Assembly (NCBI GenBank): GCA_016793095.1
Contig: JAEUJQ010000012.1
Location: forward strand, 1-64,000
DNA length: 64,000 nt
Source: Myxococcaceae bacterium
GTDB lineage: Bacteria; Myxococcota; Myxococcia; Myxococcales; Myxococcaceae
Reading direction: 5' to 3'
Positions 8,063 to 16,672 of this stretch are shown here, one piece after another. The position numbers were made by a program, and so were the translations under genes. The notes beneath the pieces were generated by a model. It had not been told where the DNA came from, did not search any database, and worked only from the letters and a program-made list of their open reading frames with translations. The first letter of the stretch is position 1. Each line of letters opens with the position of its first letter.

Positions 8063-8983
8063 TCACGCCTGGCCGAGCGTCTTGGCGACCTCGGCGGCGA
8101 GATCGTCCTTCTTCTTCTCGATGCCCTCGCCGACCTCGAAGCGCACGGCCTTCGCGATCTTCAGCTCGGCGCCGGCCGCCTTGCTGGCCGCGGCGATGAC
8201 GTCCTTGATCTTCTTCTTGTCGTCCTTGATCCACACCTGGTCGACGAGGCAGACGCCCTCGTAGAACTTCTCGAGCTTGCCGGTGAGGATCTTGTCCCAG
8301 ATGGCCTCGGGCTTCTTCGCGTTGCGAAGCTCCTCGCGGTAGATCTCCTTCTCCTTCTCGAGGACGTCAGCGGGCACCTGGTCTCGGGTGACGAACTTCG
8401 GGTTCACCGCGGCCACCTGCATGGCGAGCTCCTTCGCGAGCGTGGCGGCCTCGGCGTGATCCGAGCCGGACACGTGCACGAGCGAGGCGATGCGGCTGTT
8501 GGCGTGCAGGTACGAGCCGAGCGCGCCGGCGCCATCGACCTGAACGCGCTCGAAGCGCCGCGGGGTGATGTTCTCGCCGATGGTGGCGACCTTCTCGGTG
8601 ATGGCGTCCTTCACTTTCTTGCCGTCCGTCCACGCCTGCTCGAGCAGGTTGTCCATCGACGTGGGGGCGTGACGGGCGACGTGCGAGACGAGGCCGGCGA
8701 GCAGCTTCACGAACTCGTCGTTGCGCGCGACGAAGTCGGTCTCGCTGTTGAGCTCGACGACGACGCCCAGCTTGCCGCTGTTCGAGACCTCGATGCCCAC
8801 CAGGCCCTCGGCGGCCACGCGGGCGCCCTTGCTGGCGGCCTTCGAGATGCCCTTCTTGCGGAGCCACTCCTCGGCCTTGGTGAAGTCGCCCCCGGACTCC
8901 GAGAGCGCCTTCTTGCAGTCCATCATGCCCGCGCCGGTCTTCTCGCGGAGCTCCCTCACCATCTGTGCGCTGATCTCAGCCAT
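8063..8983 (-). CDS. tsf: Translation elongation factor Ts
   Basis: A 306-residue EF-Ts. The N-terminal UBA-like part reads MAEISAQMVRELREKTGAG, with MDCKKALSE after it, and the core has ELNSETDFVARNDEFV at about 75-90, the family signature. It exchanges GDP on EF-Tu. The start is the ATG at 8983, just before AEISAQ; the 11 codons upstream in frame are not conserved-looking. It follows rpsB by 29 bp in the universal rpsB-tsf order. The C-terminal part is of full length, including a second dimerisation-type subdomain. Confidence 0.97.
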   Translation of the reverse strand: MAEISAQMVRELREKTGAGMMDCKKALSESGGDFTKAEEWLRKKGISKAASKGARVAAEGLVGIEVSNSGKLGVVVELNSETDFVARNDEFVKLLAGLVSHVARHAPTSMDNLLEQAWTDGKKVKDAITEKVATIGENITPRRFERVQVDGAGALGSYLHANSRIASLVHVSGSDHAEAATLAKELAMQVAAVNPKFVTRDQVPADVLEKEKEIYREELRNAKKPEAIWDKILTGKLEKFYEGVCLVDQVWIKDDKKKIKDVIAAASKAAGAELKIAKAVRFEVGEGIEKKKDDLAAEVAKTLGQA

Positions 8984-9012
8984 GGTCGTTGGTCTCGTGG
9001 GTGGAGTGGTGA

Positions 9013-9963
9013 TCACTCGGCGGCAGCAGGCGCAGCGGCCTCGGTCGCCTCGGGAGCGGCCTCACCCTCTGCAGCAGCAGGGCCACCCTTCATCTCGACG
9101 ACGGGACCACGACCCTCACGGCGCGGGGCGCGGCGGCGCTCGCCCCCACGATCGTCGTCACGGCCACGGCCCTCGGAGCGGCGGCGGCTCTCCTCGGCGT
9201 CACGCTCGGCGGCGCCGGAGGCACGGTAGCGGGCGCCACCCTCGACGCAGGCGTCGGCGATCTTGCCGGTGAAGAGCTTGATGGAGCGGATCGCGTCGTC
9301 GTTGCCGGGGATGACGTAGTCGATGCCCTCGGGATCGCAGTTGGTGTCGACGAGGCCGATGACGGGAATGCCGAGGCGGTTGGCCTCGTGCACGGCGATG
9401 GCTTCCTTCTTCGGGTCGATGACGAAGACGGCGCCGGGCAGGCGGGCGAGCTGCTTCACGCCGCCGAGGTTCTTCTCGAGCTTCTCGCGCTCGCGCTCGA
9501 GGCCCGCCACTTCCTTCTTCGGGAGCCGATCGAAGGTGCCGTCCTCCTTCATCGTCTCGAGCGACTTGAGGCGGTCGATGCCCTGCTTGATGGTCTTGAA
9601 GTTGGTGAGCGTGCCGCCCAGCCAGCGGTTGGTGACGAAGTACTGGCCGGCGCGGCTGGCCTCCTCACGCACGACGTCCTGGGCCTGCTTCTTGGTGCCG
9701 ACGAAGAGCACGGCGCCGCCACGGGCGGTGACGTCGGAGACGAAGCGCAGCGCCGCGCGGGCGAGGCCGACCGTCTTCTGCAGGTCGATGATGTAGATGC
9801 CGTTCCGGGCCCCGAAGATGTACGGCTTCATCTTGGGGTTCCAGCGCTTGGTCTGGTGCCCGAAGTGAACGCCGGCCTCGAGCATCTGGCGCATCGTGAT
9901 GCCGGTCGCCCCGGGCATTCCCTGGGTCTCGGCGGAGGGCTGCTGCGTCGTCTCTGCGGTCAT
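9013..9963 (-). CDS. rpsB: 30S ribosomal protein S2
   Basis: A 316-residue S2 with the family signature [20 protein letters not shown] at about 24-43 and [16 protein letters not shown] after it. The start at 9963 is chosen because MTAETTQQ directly precedes the conserved region and GAGAAG-like bases lie upstream; the frame is open a further 34 codons without conserved sequence. About 55 residues at the C-terminus form an extra tail, first Arg- and Asp-rich ([18 protein letters not shown]), then Ala- and Glu-rich. Such tails are common in S2 of high-GC deltaproteobacteria. Head of the rpsB-tsf-pyrH-frr cluster. The 218 bp to the next gene (9964-10181) hold its promoter/leader; I see no gene there. 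Confidence 0.96.
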   Translation of the reverse strand: MTAETTQQPSAETQGMPGATGITMRQMLEAGVHFGHQTKRWNPKMKPYIFGARNGIYIIDLQKTVGLARAALRFVSDVTARGGAVLFVGTKKQAQDVVREEASRAGQYFVTNRWLGGTLTNFKTIKQGIDRLKSLETMKEDGTFDRLPKKEVAGLEREREKLEKNLGGVKQLARLPGAVFVIDPKKEAIAVHEANRLGIPVIGLVDTNCDPEGIDYVIPGNDDAIRSIKLFTGKIADACVEGGARYRASGAAERDAEESRRRSEGRGRDDDRGGERRRAPRREGRGPVVEMKGGPAAAEGEAAPEATEAAAPAAAE

Positions 9964-10181
9964 CGGTTCTTCTCGTCTTTCGTAGGCGGTGGTGCCGCCC
10001 GGTTGGGTTGTGTCCGCCACGTCCGCTCGAGAAAGCTCGACGTCTTCTCCGGCCTCCCGGAGCACCCACGTCGACTGCGGGCGTGTGAGTATTGGGCTTC
10101 TTCCCCGCCCTGACAGCAGCGGAGGCCCGTGGCCCTAGCACCGGGGTTTCCCGTGGGCAAGCAGGTGGAGCGGCCCTGGGA

Positions 10182-11093
10182 TCAGCGCTCGAACACGAGA
10201 GGAAGCGTCACCCGTGAGGGCTGCTGCTTCGCGGGAAAACGGAGCTGCCCCGCGGACCGCTGGATCAGCCGGATCAGGGCCTTGCGCGCGGGCTCGTCGG
10301 GAGCCGGCACGCGGGTGGTGTCGGACAGCAGACGGACCCTTCGCACTGTGCCCGAGGCCGTCACCGCGAATCCCACGCTCACGAGCCCCGCGATCGGCAG
10401 GCCGGCTGCGAGCGTCGGCGCCAGCGCGCGGGACAGTGTGTCGATGCCCTCGGCGAGGTGGGCGGTGGACAGCGGGCCTTCGACGAACGGGCGCGGCTGC
10501 ACGAACCAGCCGTGGATCACGAGGCGCCCTTCACGCGGGTCCATGGAGCCGTCGACACGACGCACGGCGTGGGGCAGGCGCGGGTCGAAGACGGTGAGCC
10601 GGTTGAAGCGGGGCTCGATGACGTCCACGAGCTCGGGCTCCTCCTGGGCGCGAACGGAGGAGAAGGTGCTCCAGAAGTCGAGCACGTCGTCGCGCAGGAG
10701 CAGCGTCTCACCGCCGCGGAAGGTGCGCCGCGCCCAGTCGGTGAGCGAGAAGACGAAGGCCCACTGGCCGTGCGGCAGATCGCCGTGCAGGCGCTGCTCG
10801 CAGCCGTTGACGTAGCAGCTCATCCACGGAGGAGAGACGTCATGACAGCCCAGCACGCGGCGGCCCCACCACACGAGGCGCTGGTGGAAGGCGTCGTAGA
10901 GCCTCTTCGGGAAGTACAGGTACGCAGGCGTGCGCAGCGCGGTGTACTGGCCGGGCACGTGCCACAGATCCCAGACGAAGCGATCGTCGCGGGCCTCGCG
11001 CGGATCGTCGAAGCGGTGATCGAAGTGCGCGCGGAGGGGCTTCGCCTCGGGGGCAAACCGATCGACGACGAGCGCGCGGCGAACCGGGGCCAC
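10182..11093 (-). CDS. 2OG-Fe(II) oxygenase-like protein fused to a TonB/AgmX-like C-terminal domain
   Basis: The first 200 of 303 residues resemble a 2-oxoglutarate/Fe(II) oxygenase. LHGDLPHGQWAFVFSLT at about 102-118 supplies an HxD, PRLPHAVRRV at about 168-177 a distal His, and GRLVIHGWF at about 189-197 a basic residue for 2-oxoglutarate. Residues from about 225 have the TonB C-terminal pattern (SVGFAVTASGTVRRVRLLSD, then LRFPAKQQPSRVTLPLVF), also seen in myxobacterial AgmX-type proteins. There is no signal peptide or membrane segment, so a cytoplasmic protein with a TonB-like module is implied, which is odd. It starts 2 bp after the GT2 gene stops, so both are probably one operon acting on a glycan, lipid or peptide. 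Confidence 0.6.
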   Translation of the reverse strand: MAPVRRALVVDRFAPEAKPLRAHFDHRFDDPREARDDRFVWDLWHVPGQYTALRTPAYLYFPKRLYDAFHQRLVWWGRRVLGCHDVSPPWMSCYVNGCEQRLHGDLPHGQWAFVFSLTDWARRTFRGGETLLLRDDVLDFWSTFSSVRAQEEPELVDVIEPRFNRLTVFDPRLPHAVRRVDGSMDPREGRLVIHGWFVQPRPFVEGPLSTAHLAEGIDTLSRALAPTLAAGLPIAGLVSVGFAVTASGTVRRVRLLSDTTRVPAPDEPARKALIRLIQRSAGQLRFPAKQQPSRVTLPLVFER

Positions 11094-11094
11094 G

Positions 11095-11814
11095 CTACTC
11101 GCCGCGCACGCGGATGACGTAGACGAGCCGCGCCACCTGCTTGAGCACGTTCGGCACGCGCTTGAAGAGGTGAATCGACGGCTGGCGCTTCTCCATCAAC
11201 TGGATGGGGATCTCGCGCACCTCGAGGCCCTCGCGCCACGCGCGCACCACGAACTCCGAGGCGAACACGTCCATGTCCACCACGCACCTGGCGATGACGG
11301 GCAAGAGCTTCTCGCGGCGAAACGCCTTGAGCCCGTGCGTGTCGGTGCCCTTGAACCCCAGCGCCAGCCGCAAGAGCCCGTTGTGCGCCCGCGTCGCCAC
11401 CCGCCGAACCATGGGCCGGCGATCGCTCGCGCCCTTCGCCGCCTTCGAACCGACGATCAGATCGGCCTCGCGCCGCTCGAGCCGGGGCACCGCCTGGTCG
11501 TAGAAGACCAGGTCGCAGAGATCGATCTCGTCGCAGATGACGATGTTGCCCTTCGCCTTGAGGATGCCGGCCTTGAGCGCCGAGCCGTAGTTGGGCGTCT
11601 CGCTGTGGAACCACTTGAGCCGCGGGTGTTCCTTCGTCAGCCGCTCCAGGATCTCGGGCGTGCGATCGCGCGAGCCGTTCTCGGCGAAGATGATCTCGTA
11701 GTCCCAGCCGCGCTCGTCGAGGCCCTTCGCCAGCTCGAGGCCCGCCATCTCGACGATGGCCTCCTCGTTGTAGACAGGGATGACGATGGACAGGTGCGGA
11801 TCAGCGGCTGACAT
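11095..11814 (-). CDS. Family 2 glycosyltransferase, dolichol-phosphate-mannose-synthase type
   Basis: This 239-residue GT-A fold enzyme has LSIVIPVYNEEAIVE at 8-22, IFAENGSRDRT at about 41-51 and ICDEIDLCD at about 92-100 in place of the usual DxD. There are no membrane segments. The family transfers a sugar from a nucleotide donor to a polyprenyl phosphate or similar acceptor. The acidic motif is changed from DADL to DEID, which may alter donor preference. It is followed immediately by the oxygenase gene and diverges from the TPR-protein gene across about 170 bp. Confidence 0.85.
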   Translation of the reverse strand: MSAADPHLSIVIPVYNEEAIVEMAGLELAKGLDERGWDYEIIFAENGSRDRTPEILERLTKEHPRLKWFHSETPNYGSALKAGILKAKGNIVICDEIDLCDLVFYDQAVPRLERREADLIVGSKAAKGASDRRPMVRRVATRAHNGLLRLALGFKGTDTHGLKAFRREKLLPVIARCVVDMDVFASEFVVRAWREGLEVREIPIQLMEKRQPSIHLFKRVPNVLKQVARLVYVIRVRGE

Positions 11815-11985
11815 TTGGTCGGCGGCGCGCTTAGCACGCTCAGGCCCGGCTTCCAGCGTCTCGACGCCGCCCGTTGGCGTGCAGTTCGACTGGACGGGTC
11901 ACACCAACACTGCAAGTTCCGCCGACGCCTGACGCGGGGTAACCTCGCGCGACTTCGTTTCAGGCGAAAAGCGCCAGGGAGCACC

Positions 11986-14900
11986 ATGAAGGTCTCGTGT
12001 CCGTCGTGCCAGTCGAGCCTCACGATCGACGACAAGAAGATTCCGGCAGGGGGCGCCCGCATCAAATGCCCCACCTGCCAGAACATCTTCCCGGTGAAGC
12101 CCGGCGCGGCGCCTGCTCCAGCGTCTGGCGCGTCGGTCCCTCTGCCGGGTGGTGCCGCTCCCGCTGCGGCCTCGGTTCCGCTTCCTGGCGGCGCTCGAGC
12201 TCCTTCGTCCTCGCCGAGCGGCGCGGTGCCCCTGCCCGGCATCTCGGCGGCCCCCGCGGCCGCGACGGGGTGGGACGAAGAGAAGACGCGGGTCGCTCCG
12301 AGCGGTCCCCTCCCATCGGGCGCAGTGCCGCTGCCTGGCGGCGCCGACGCCCCGACGATCCCGGGAGCCACCCGCACCGCGCCGCCCCCGTCCAACGTGC
12401 CCGCCCGCCCTCCGACGAAGCCTGGCATCGCCGCGGTGCCGCTCCCGGGCATCAGCGCCGCGAAGCCCTCGCCCACGGCGTGGGACGACAACGAGGCCAC
12501 TCGCGTCGGTGAGGGCGGGCCGGGCCCGGCCGCCGTCGACATGGACTTCTCGGCCGCGCCCACTGGCGCCGTGCCGGCCGTCGGCTTCTCGCCGACCGGG
12601 CCGACCCAGTCGATTCCCCTGCCAGGCTCCTCACCCTCTGGCGTGCGCGCTGGCGGCGCGTCGGTTCCCTTGCCGGGCTCCTCGCCCTCCGGCCTGCGCG
12701 CTGGCGGCGCGTCGGTTCCCTTGCCGGGCTCCTCGCCCTCCGGCCTGCGCGCTGGCGGCGCGTCCGTTTCCTTGCCGGGCTCCTCACCCTCTGGCCAGCG
12801 CGCTGGGGCCGGCTCGTCCGCATCAGGCCTCGGCTCGGTTCCGCTGCCGGGGTCGGCCTCTCCTTCGGGGGTCCGGGCGCCTGGCGCCGTGCCCCTCCCC
12901 GGCTCGTCGCCCTCGGGCCTCCGAAGTGCGCCGACCGCGGCGGTTCCCCTCCCGGGGAGCGGCGGCTTCGATGGAGCAGACGCGTTCGAGGAGGACTTCT
13001 CCGAGGTTCCGCCAACCGGGGCGGTGCCGCTGCCGGGCGCCGGCGGGTTCGATGGAGGCGGTGACTCCCTCGAGGCTGACTTCGGGCACGTCCCGCTGCC
13101 TGGCAACGCGCCCACCCAGGCCGTGCCCGCCTACCAGCCGGCGGCAGCCGCGAGCGCTGCCGCGAACTTCGACTTCCCGGACCTCCCGGGTGACGTCGGC
13201 GGTGAAGCCGACCTGCCGCAGTCGGCTCCAGGCGGCTTCGACTTCGGCCCCGCGCCCGCTGCGGCACCTGTCTCGGGCGGCTTCGACTTCGACGCACCGC
13301 CCGCGCCCGCGCCCGTCCCGGCGGCAGGCAGCTTCGACTTCGGCGCACCCGCGCCCGCGCCGGCCCACTCCCCGGCGGGAGGCGGCTTCGACTTTGGCGC
13401 TCCCGCCCCGGCCCCCGCGTCCGCGGGAGGGGGCTTCGACTTTGGCGCTCCCGCCCCGGCCCCCGTGTCCGCGGGAGGGGGCTTCGACTTCGGCGCTCCG
13501 CCCGCGCCGGGCCCCGGTTCCTCAGGAGGTGGCTTCGACTTCGGGGGCCCGCCTGCGCCCGCGCCCGCGTCGGGCGGCTTCGACTTCGGAGCGCCCGCCC
13601 AGGCCACCCCCGCGCCGCACGCTGCTGACGATCTCGCCTTCGACTTCAACGCCCCACCACCAGCGAGCGGCGCCTCGACCAGAGCCTCGCCCTCGTTCGG
13701 AGAGGTCGATCTGGGAGGGCCGGCGGCCGGCGGCCCCGCCGATCTCGAGTTCGACCCCACCGCCGCGCCGAAGAAGGGCGGCGACGATCTCGAGGCCGAT
13801 CTCTCGGCCGCGCTCCCCCCTCAGTCGAGCAGGCCCTCAGGCCCCACTGACGGCCTCGAGATGCTGTCCTTCATCGACGACACGGCGAAGGACGCGGGAG
13901 CCCAGGCCGGCGGCGCGCCGGTGCGTCGCTTCCACATCAAGCGCCGCAGCGGGAAGGTCTTCGGCCCGTTCGAAGAGCCGGTGATCGTCAAGATGCTCGA
14001 AGAGGCGCAGCTGCTCGGGAACGAGGAGGTCTCGCTCGACGCCGAGAGCTGGCAGCCGATCGGCAGCGAGCCCTCGTTCCAGGCCGTCATCGCGAAGTTG
14101 ATGGAGGCCCCCGGGCGCAGCAGCACCCAGCTGGGCCTGCCGCAGGTCGAGGACAAGCCGAAGGGCCCCTCGATGGAGAAGCTGAAGCAGCTCTACGAGG
14201 GCCGCATGGCAGCGGTCGCCGTCGTCGAGAGCAAGGCGCCCGTCCCGTTCATCAAGCGCGTGCCCTGGATCATCGCGGGCGTGGTGGTGGCGGGCATCGT
14301 CGGCAGCGGCGTCTTCGCCGGCGTCGCGACGCCCTACGGCTGGTTCTTCCTCAAGAAGATCTTCCCCGCCAGGGTGAAGCCTGACACGCGCGAGTTCGGC
14401 TACCTGGCGCAGGCGCGGTCCGGGCTGCTGAAAGACACCTTCAAGTCGTACAAGGCTGCCCGCGATCTCGCCAACCAGGCGCTCGACGTGAAGGAGTACC
14501 CCGAGGCGCGCGCGGTGTGGAACCAGAGCGTCTATGCGCTGCGCCGCCGCTACCAGGCAGACGCCCCGGGCGAAGTCGCGCAGGCCGACGGCGAGCTCGG
14601 CAACATCGAGCTGCTGGGTGACAAGCACGTCGAGGTGCTCAAGGCGAAGGCCGCCAGCGCGCTGGTCCAACGGGACGCCGATGGCGCCCTGGCGCTCGTG
14701 AGCGAGGCGTTGGCGCGCGAGGAGAACCAGGACGAGCTCGAGCTCTTCTTCCTGCGCGCCGAGGCCTACCTGCAGAAGAAGAACATCGGCCAGGCCGCGG
14801 GCGAGTATCAGGCGATCCTGACCAGGAACCCGAAGAGCGCGCGCGCGCTGCACATGCAGGCGACGCTCGAGCGCCAGAAGAACGAGGTCGACAAGGCCAT

Positions 14901-16671
14901 CGAGAAGTTCGAAGCAGCGGCGGCCGCGGACCCTGATCACGTCTCCTCGTCCATCGAGCTGGCCGAGCTGCTGCTCACCAGCAAGCGCGACAAGAAGAAG
15001 GGTGAGGAGGTGCTGAGCGCCGTCATGATCGACGAGCGCAAGGCCGAGATGGCGCCGTCGGAGCTCGGCAAGGCGCTCGCGCTGCAGGCCGAGGTGCTGG
15101 TGCTGGAGCAGAAGCTGCCCGAGGCGCTCGAGGTGTTCGCCGCGGCGCTCAAAGCCGACCCGAAGAACGCCTTCGCGCAGGGGCGCATGGCGCGCGTGCT
15201 GACGGTGCTGAACCAGTTCGAGAAGGCGCTGCCCCTCTTCAAGGACGCGTCCGCCGCCGCGCCCGACAACATCGAGTACACCGAGGGGTACCTCTCGACG
15301 CTCATCATCCTCGGGAAGATGGACGAGGCCACGAAGGTGATGAACTCGGCGAACGCGCGTTTCCCCGGCAACGCCATGCTGTCGTACCTGTCGGGGCGGG
15401 TGTCCGACGCGCTCGACGACTCCAAAGCGGCCGAGGACGGCTACAAGCGCGCCATCGCGGCTGACGCGACCATCACCGACGCCTACCTCTACCTCTCGCG
15501 CCTGTACGTGCGCTTCCGCCGCTTCAACGACGCGCTGCCGATCCTCGAGCAGGGCCTCGCGAACGATCCGAAGAAGGCCGAGCTGCACGTCGGCATGGGC
15601 GAGCTCGCCTACCACGAGCGCAACCTCGACCGCGCCGACACCGAGTTCAAGGAGGCCGCCGAGCTCAACTCGCACTCCTCCGAGGCCTTCCGCGGGCTGT
15701 CACGGGTGGCCCTCGAGAAGGGAAAGTACGAGCTCGCGCTCACCCACATCGAGAAGGCGCTCGAGATCAACTCCCGCCTCCAGGGCGGCCGCCTGCAGAA
15801 GGGCATGGCGCTCTGGCGCCTGCAGCGGCTCGACGAGGCCGTGAAGGAGCTCGAGCACGCGCGGGAAGAGGAGCCCCGGAACACCCAGGTCATCGTGACG
15901 CTGGGCGCGGTCGAGTTCGAGCAGGGACAGCTGTCGAACGCGCTCAACCACCTCGCGAGCGCGCTGCAGGCCGAGCCCGGCCACGCCGACGGCAACTTCT
16001 ACATGGCGCGCGTGAAGAACTCGTCGCGCGACCACAGCCAGGCCATCGACGCCATCAAGCGGGCCCTCGAGAGCGATCCGAAGAACCCGCTCTACAAGTA
16101 CTGGTACGGGCGCATTCTGGCCGACGCCAAGAAGAGCGAAGAGGCCATCGTCGAGTTCAAGGCCGCCATCGAACTCAACCCGAAGTACACCGACGCCCTC
16201 GAGACGCTCGGCCGCATCTACGTGGAGCGTGGCCAGCTCAAGGAAGCCATCGAGTCCTTCGGCAAGGCCCTCGCGATCGACCCCGGCCGGAACACCGCGC
16301 GCGCGGCTACCGGCGACGCCTACATGAAGCTCGACGACTGGGACGGCGCGATCAAGGCCTACACCGCGGCCATCGAAGCGGATCCCGACAACCCTGGCCT
16401 GGTCTACGCCTACTCGCGCCTCGCCGACGCCTACCGCGAGAAGGGCCCGAAGCAGTTCAAGAAGGCCGTCGAGTGGTACCAGAAGGCGACGAAGATCGAC
16501 CCGCAGAACGCCGAGGCGTACAAGAGCCTCGGCTACCTCCTGAAAGACCTCAAGCAGCCGAAGGAGGCGATCGCCGCGTGGAGCCGCTACCTCGAGATCT
16601 CCACCGACGACGAGAAGGCGAAGAAGGTCGTGCAGGACGACCTCGACGATCTCAAGAGCGAAGGGAAGTGA
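11986..16671 (+). CDS. Giant MJ0042 zinc-ribbon / Pro-rich / GYF-like / transmembrane / TPR protein
   Basis: A 1561-residue protein in ordered parts. Residues 1-40 are an MJ0042 zinc ribbon (Cys5, Cys8, Cys28, Cys31). Residues about 45-640 are low-complexity Pro/Ala/Gly/Ser with many VPLPG and FDFGAPAPAP units. Residues about 645-705 form a GYF_2-like domain (RSGKVFGPFEEPVIVKMLEE, then SWQPIG). One membrane segment (WIIAGVVVAGIVGSGVFAGV) is at about 760-780. The rest to about 1545 is a long TPR array. This places the ribbon, repeats and GYF domain in the cytoplasm and the TPRs in the periplasm. The architecture recalls the myxobacterial gliding proteins GltJ/AgmX (ribbon, GYF) and GltI/AgmK (TPRs), but I do not claim orthology. 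The start is the ATG directly before KVSCPSC. serS starts 2 bp after its stop. Confidence 0.85.
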   Translation: MKVSCPSCQSSLTIDDKKIPAGGARIKCPTCQNIFPVKPGAAPAPASGASVPLPGGAAPAAASVPLPGGARAPSSSPSGAVPLPGISAAPAAATGWDEEKTRVAPSGPLPSGAVPLPGGADAPTIPGATRTAPPPSNVPARPPTKPGIAAVPLPGISAAKPSPTAWDDNEATRVGEGGPGPAAVDMDFSAAPTGAVPAVGFSPTGPTQSIPLPGSSPSGVRAGGASVPLPGSSPSGLRAGGASVPLPGSSPSGLRAGGASVSLPGSSPSGQRAGAGSSASGLGSVPLPGSASPSGVRAPGAVPLPGSSPSGLRSAPTAAVPLPGSGGFDGADAFEEDFSEVPPTGAVPLPGAGGFDGGGDSLEADFGHVPLPGNAPTQAVPAYQPAAAASAAANFDFPDLPGDVGGEADLPQSAPGGFDFGPAPAAAPVSGGFDFDAPPAPAPVPAAGSFDFGAPAPAPAHSPAGGGFDFGAPAPAPASAGGGFDFGAPAPAPVSAGGGFDFGAPPAPGPGSSGGGFDFGGPPAPAPASGGFDFGAPAQATPAPHAADDLAFDFNAPPPASGASTRASPSFGEVDLGGPAAGGPADLEFDPTAAPKKGGDDLEADLSAALPPQSSRPSGPTDGLEMLSFIDDTAKDAGAQAGGAPVRRFHIKRRSGKVFGPFEEPVIVKMLEEAQLLGNEEVSLDAESWQPIGSEPSFQAVIAKLMEAPGRSSTQLGLPQVEDKPKGPSMEKLKQLYEGRMAAVAVVESKAPVPFIKRVPWIIAGVVVAGIVGSGVFAGVATPYGWFFLKKIFPARVKPDTREFGYLAQARSGLLKDTFKSYKAARDLANQALDVKEYPEARAVWNQSVYALRRRYQADAPGEVAQADGELGNIELLGDKHVEVLKAKAASALVQRDADGALALVSEALAREENQDELELFFLRAEAYLQKKNIGQAAGEYQAILTRNPKSARALHMQATLERQKNEVDKAIEKFEAAAAADPDHVSSSIELAELLLTSKRDKKKGEEVLSAVMIDERKAEMAPSELGKALALQAEVLVLEQKLPEALEVFAAALKADPKNAFAQGRMARVLTVLNQFEKALPLFKDASAAAPDNIEYTEGYLSTLIILGKMDEATKVMNSANARFPGNAMLSYLSGRVSDALDDSKAAEDGYKRAIAADATITDAYLYLSRLYVRFRRFNDALPILEQGLANDPKKAELHVGMGELAYHERNLDRADTEFKEAAELNSHSSEAFRGLSRVALEKGKYELALTHIEKALEINSRLQGGRLQKGMALWRLQRLDEAVKELEHAREEEPRNTQVIVTLGAVEFEQGQLSNALNHLASALQAEPGHADGNFYMARVKNSSRDHSQAIDAIKRALESDPKNPLYKYWYGRILADAKKSEEAIVEFKAAIELNPKYTDALETLGRIYVERGQLKEAIESFGKALAIDPGRNTARAATGDAYMKLDDWDGAIKAYTAAIEADPDNPGLVYAYSRLADAYREKGPKQFKKAVEWYQKATKIDPQNAEAYKSLGYLLKDLKQPKEAIAAWSRYLEISTDDEKAKKVVQDDLDDLKSEGK
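12616..12810 (+). repeat. 51-bp in-frame tandem repeats
   Basis: About four units of 51 bp, each encoding 17 residues of the type VPLPGSSPSGLRAGGAS, lie within the Pro-rich part of the TPR protein. Neighbouring copies are nearly identical at the DNA level, so copy number probably varies between strains. More diverged VPLPG units continue on both sides. Confidence 0.9.
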
Positions 16672-16672
16672 C

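Noticed and set aside
7454-9229. Rightward 591-residue open frame over tsf and rpsB
   Set aside because: Antisense shadow across three real genes.
12616-12810. CRISPR-like array
   Set aside because: The repeats are contiguous 51-bp coding units in frame, with no spacers.
11637-13115. Leftward 492-residue open frame with Pro/Glu/Gly repeats
   Set aside because: It is antisense to the Pro-rich repeats of the TPR protein; its repeats mirror those codons and it has no ribosome binding site or domain.
13837-15675. Leftward 612-residue open frame
   Set aside because: Antisense to the TPR region; composition is the mirror of the high-GC codons and no domain is visible.
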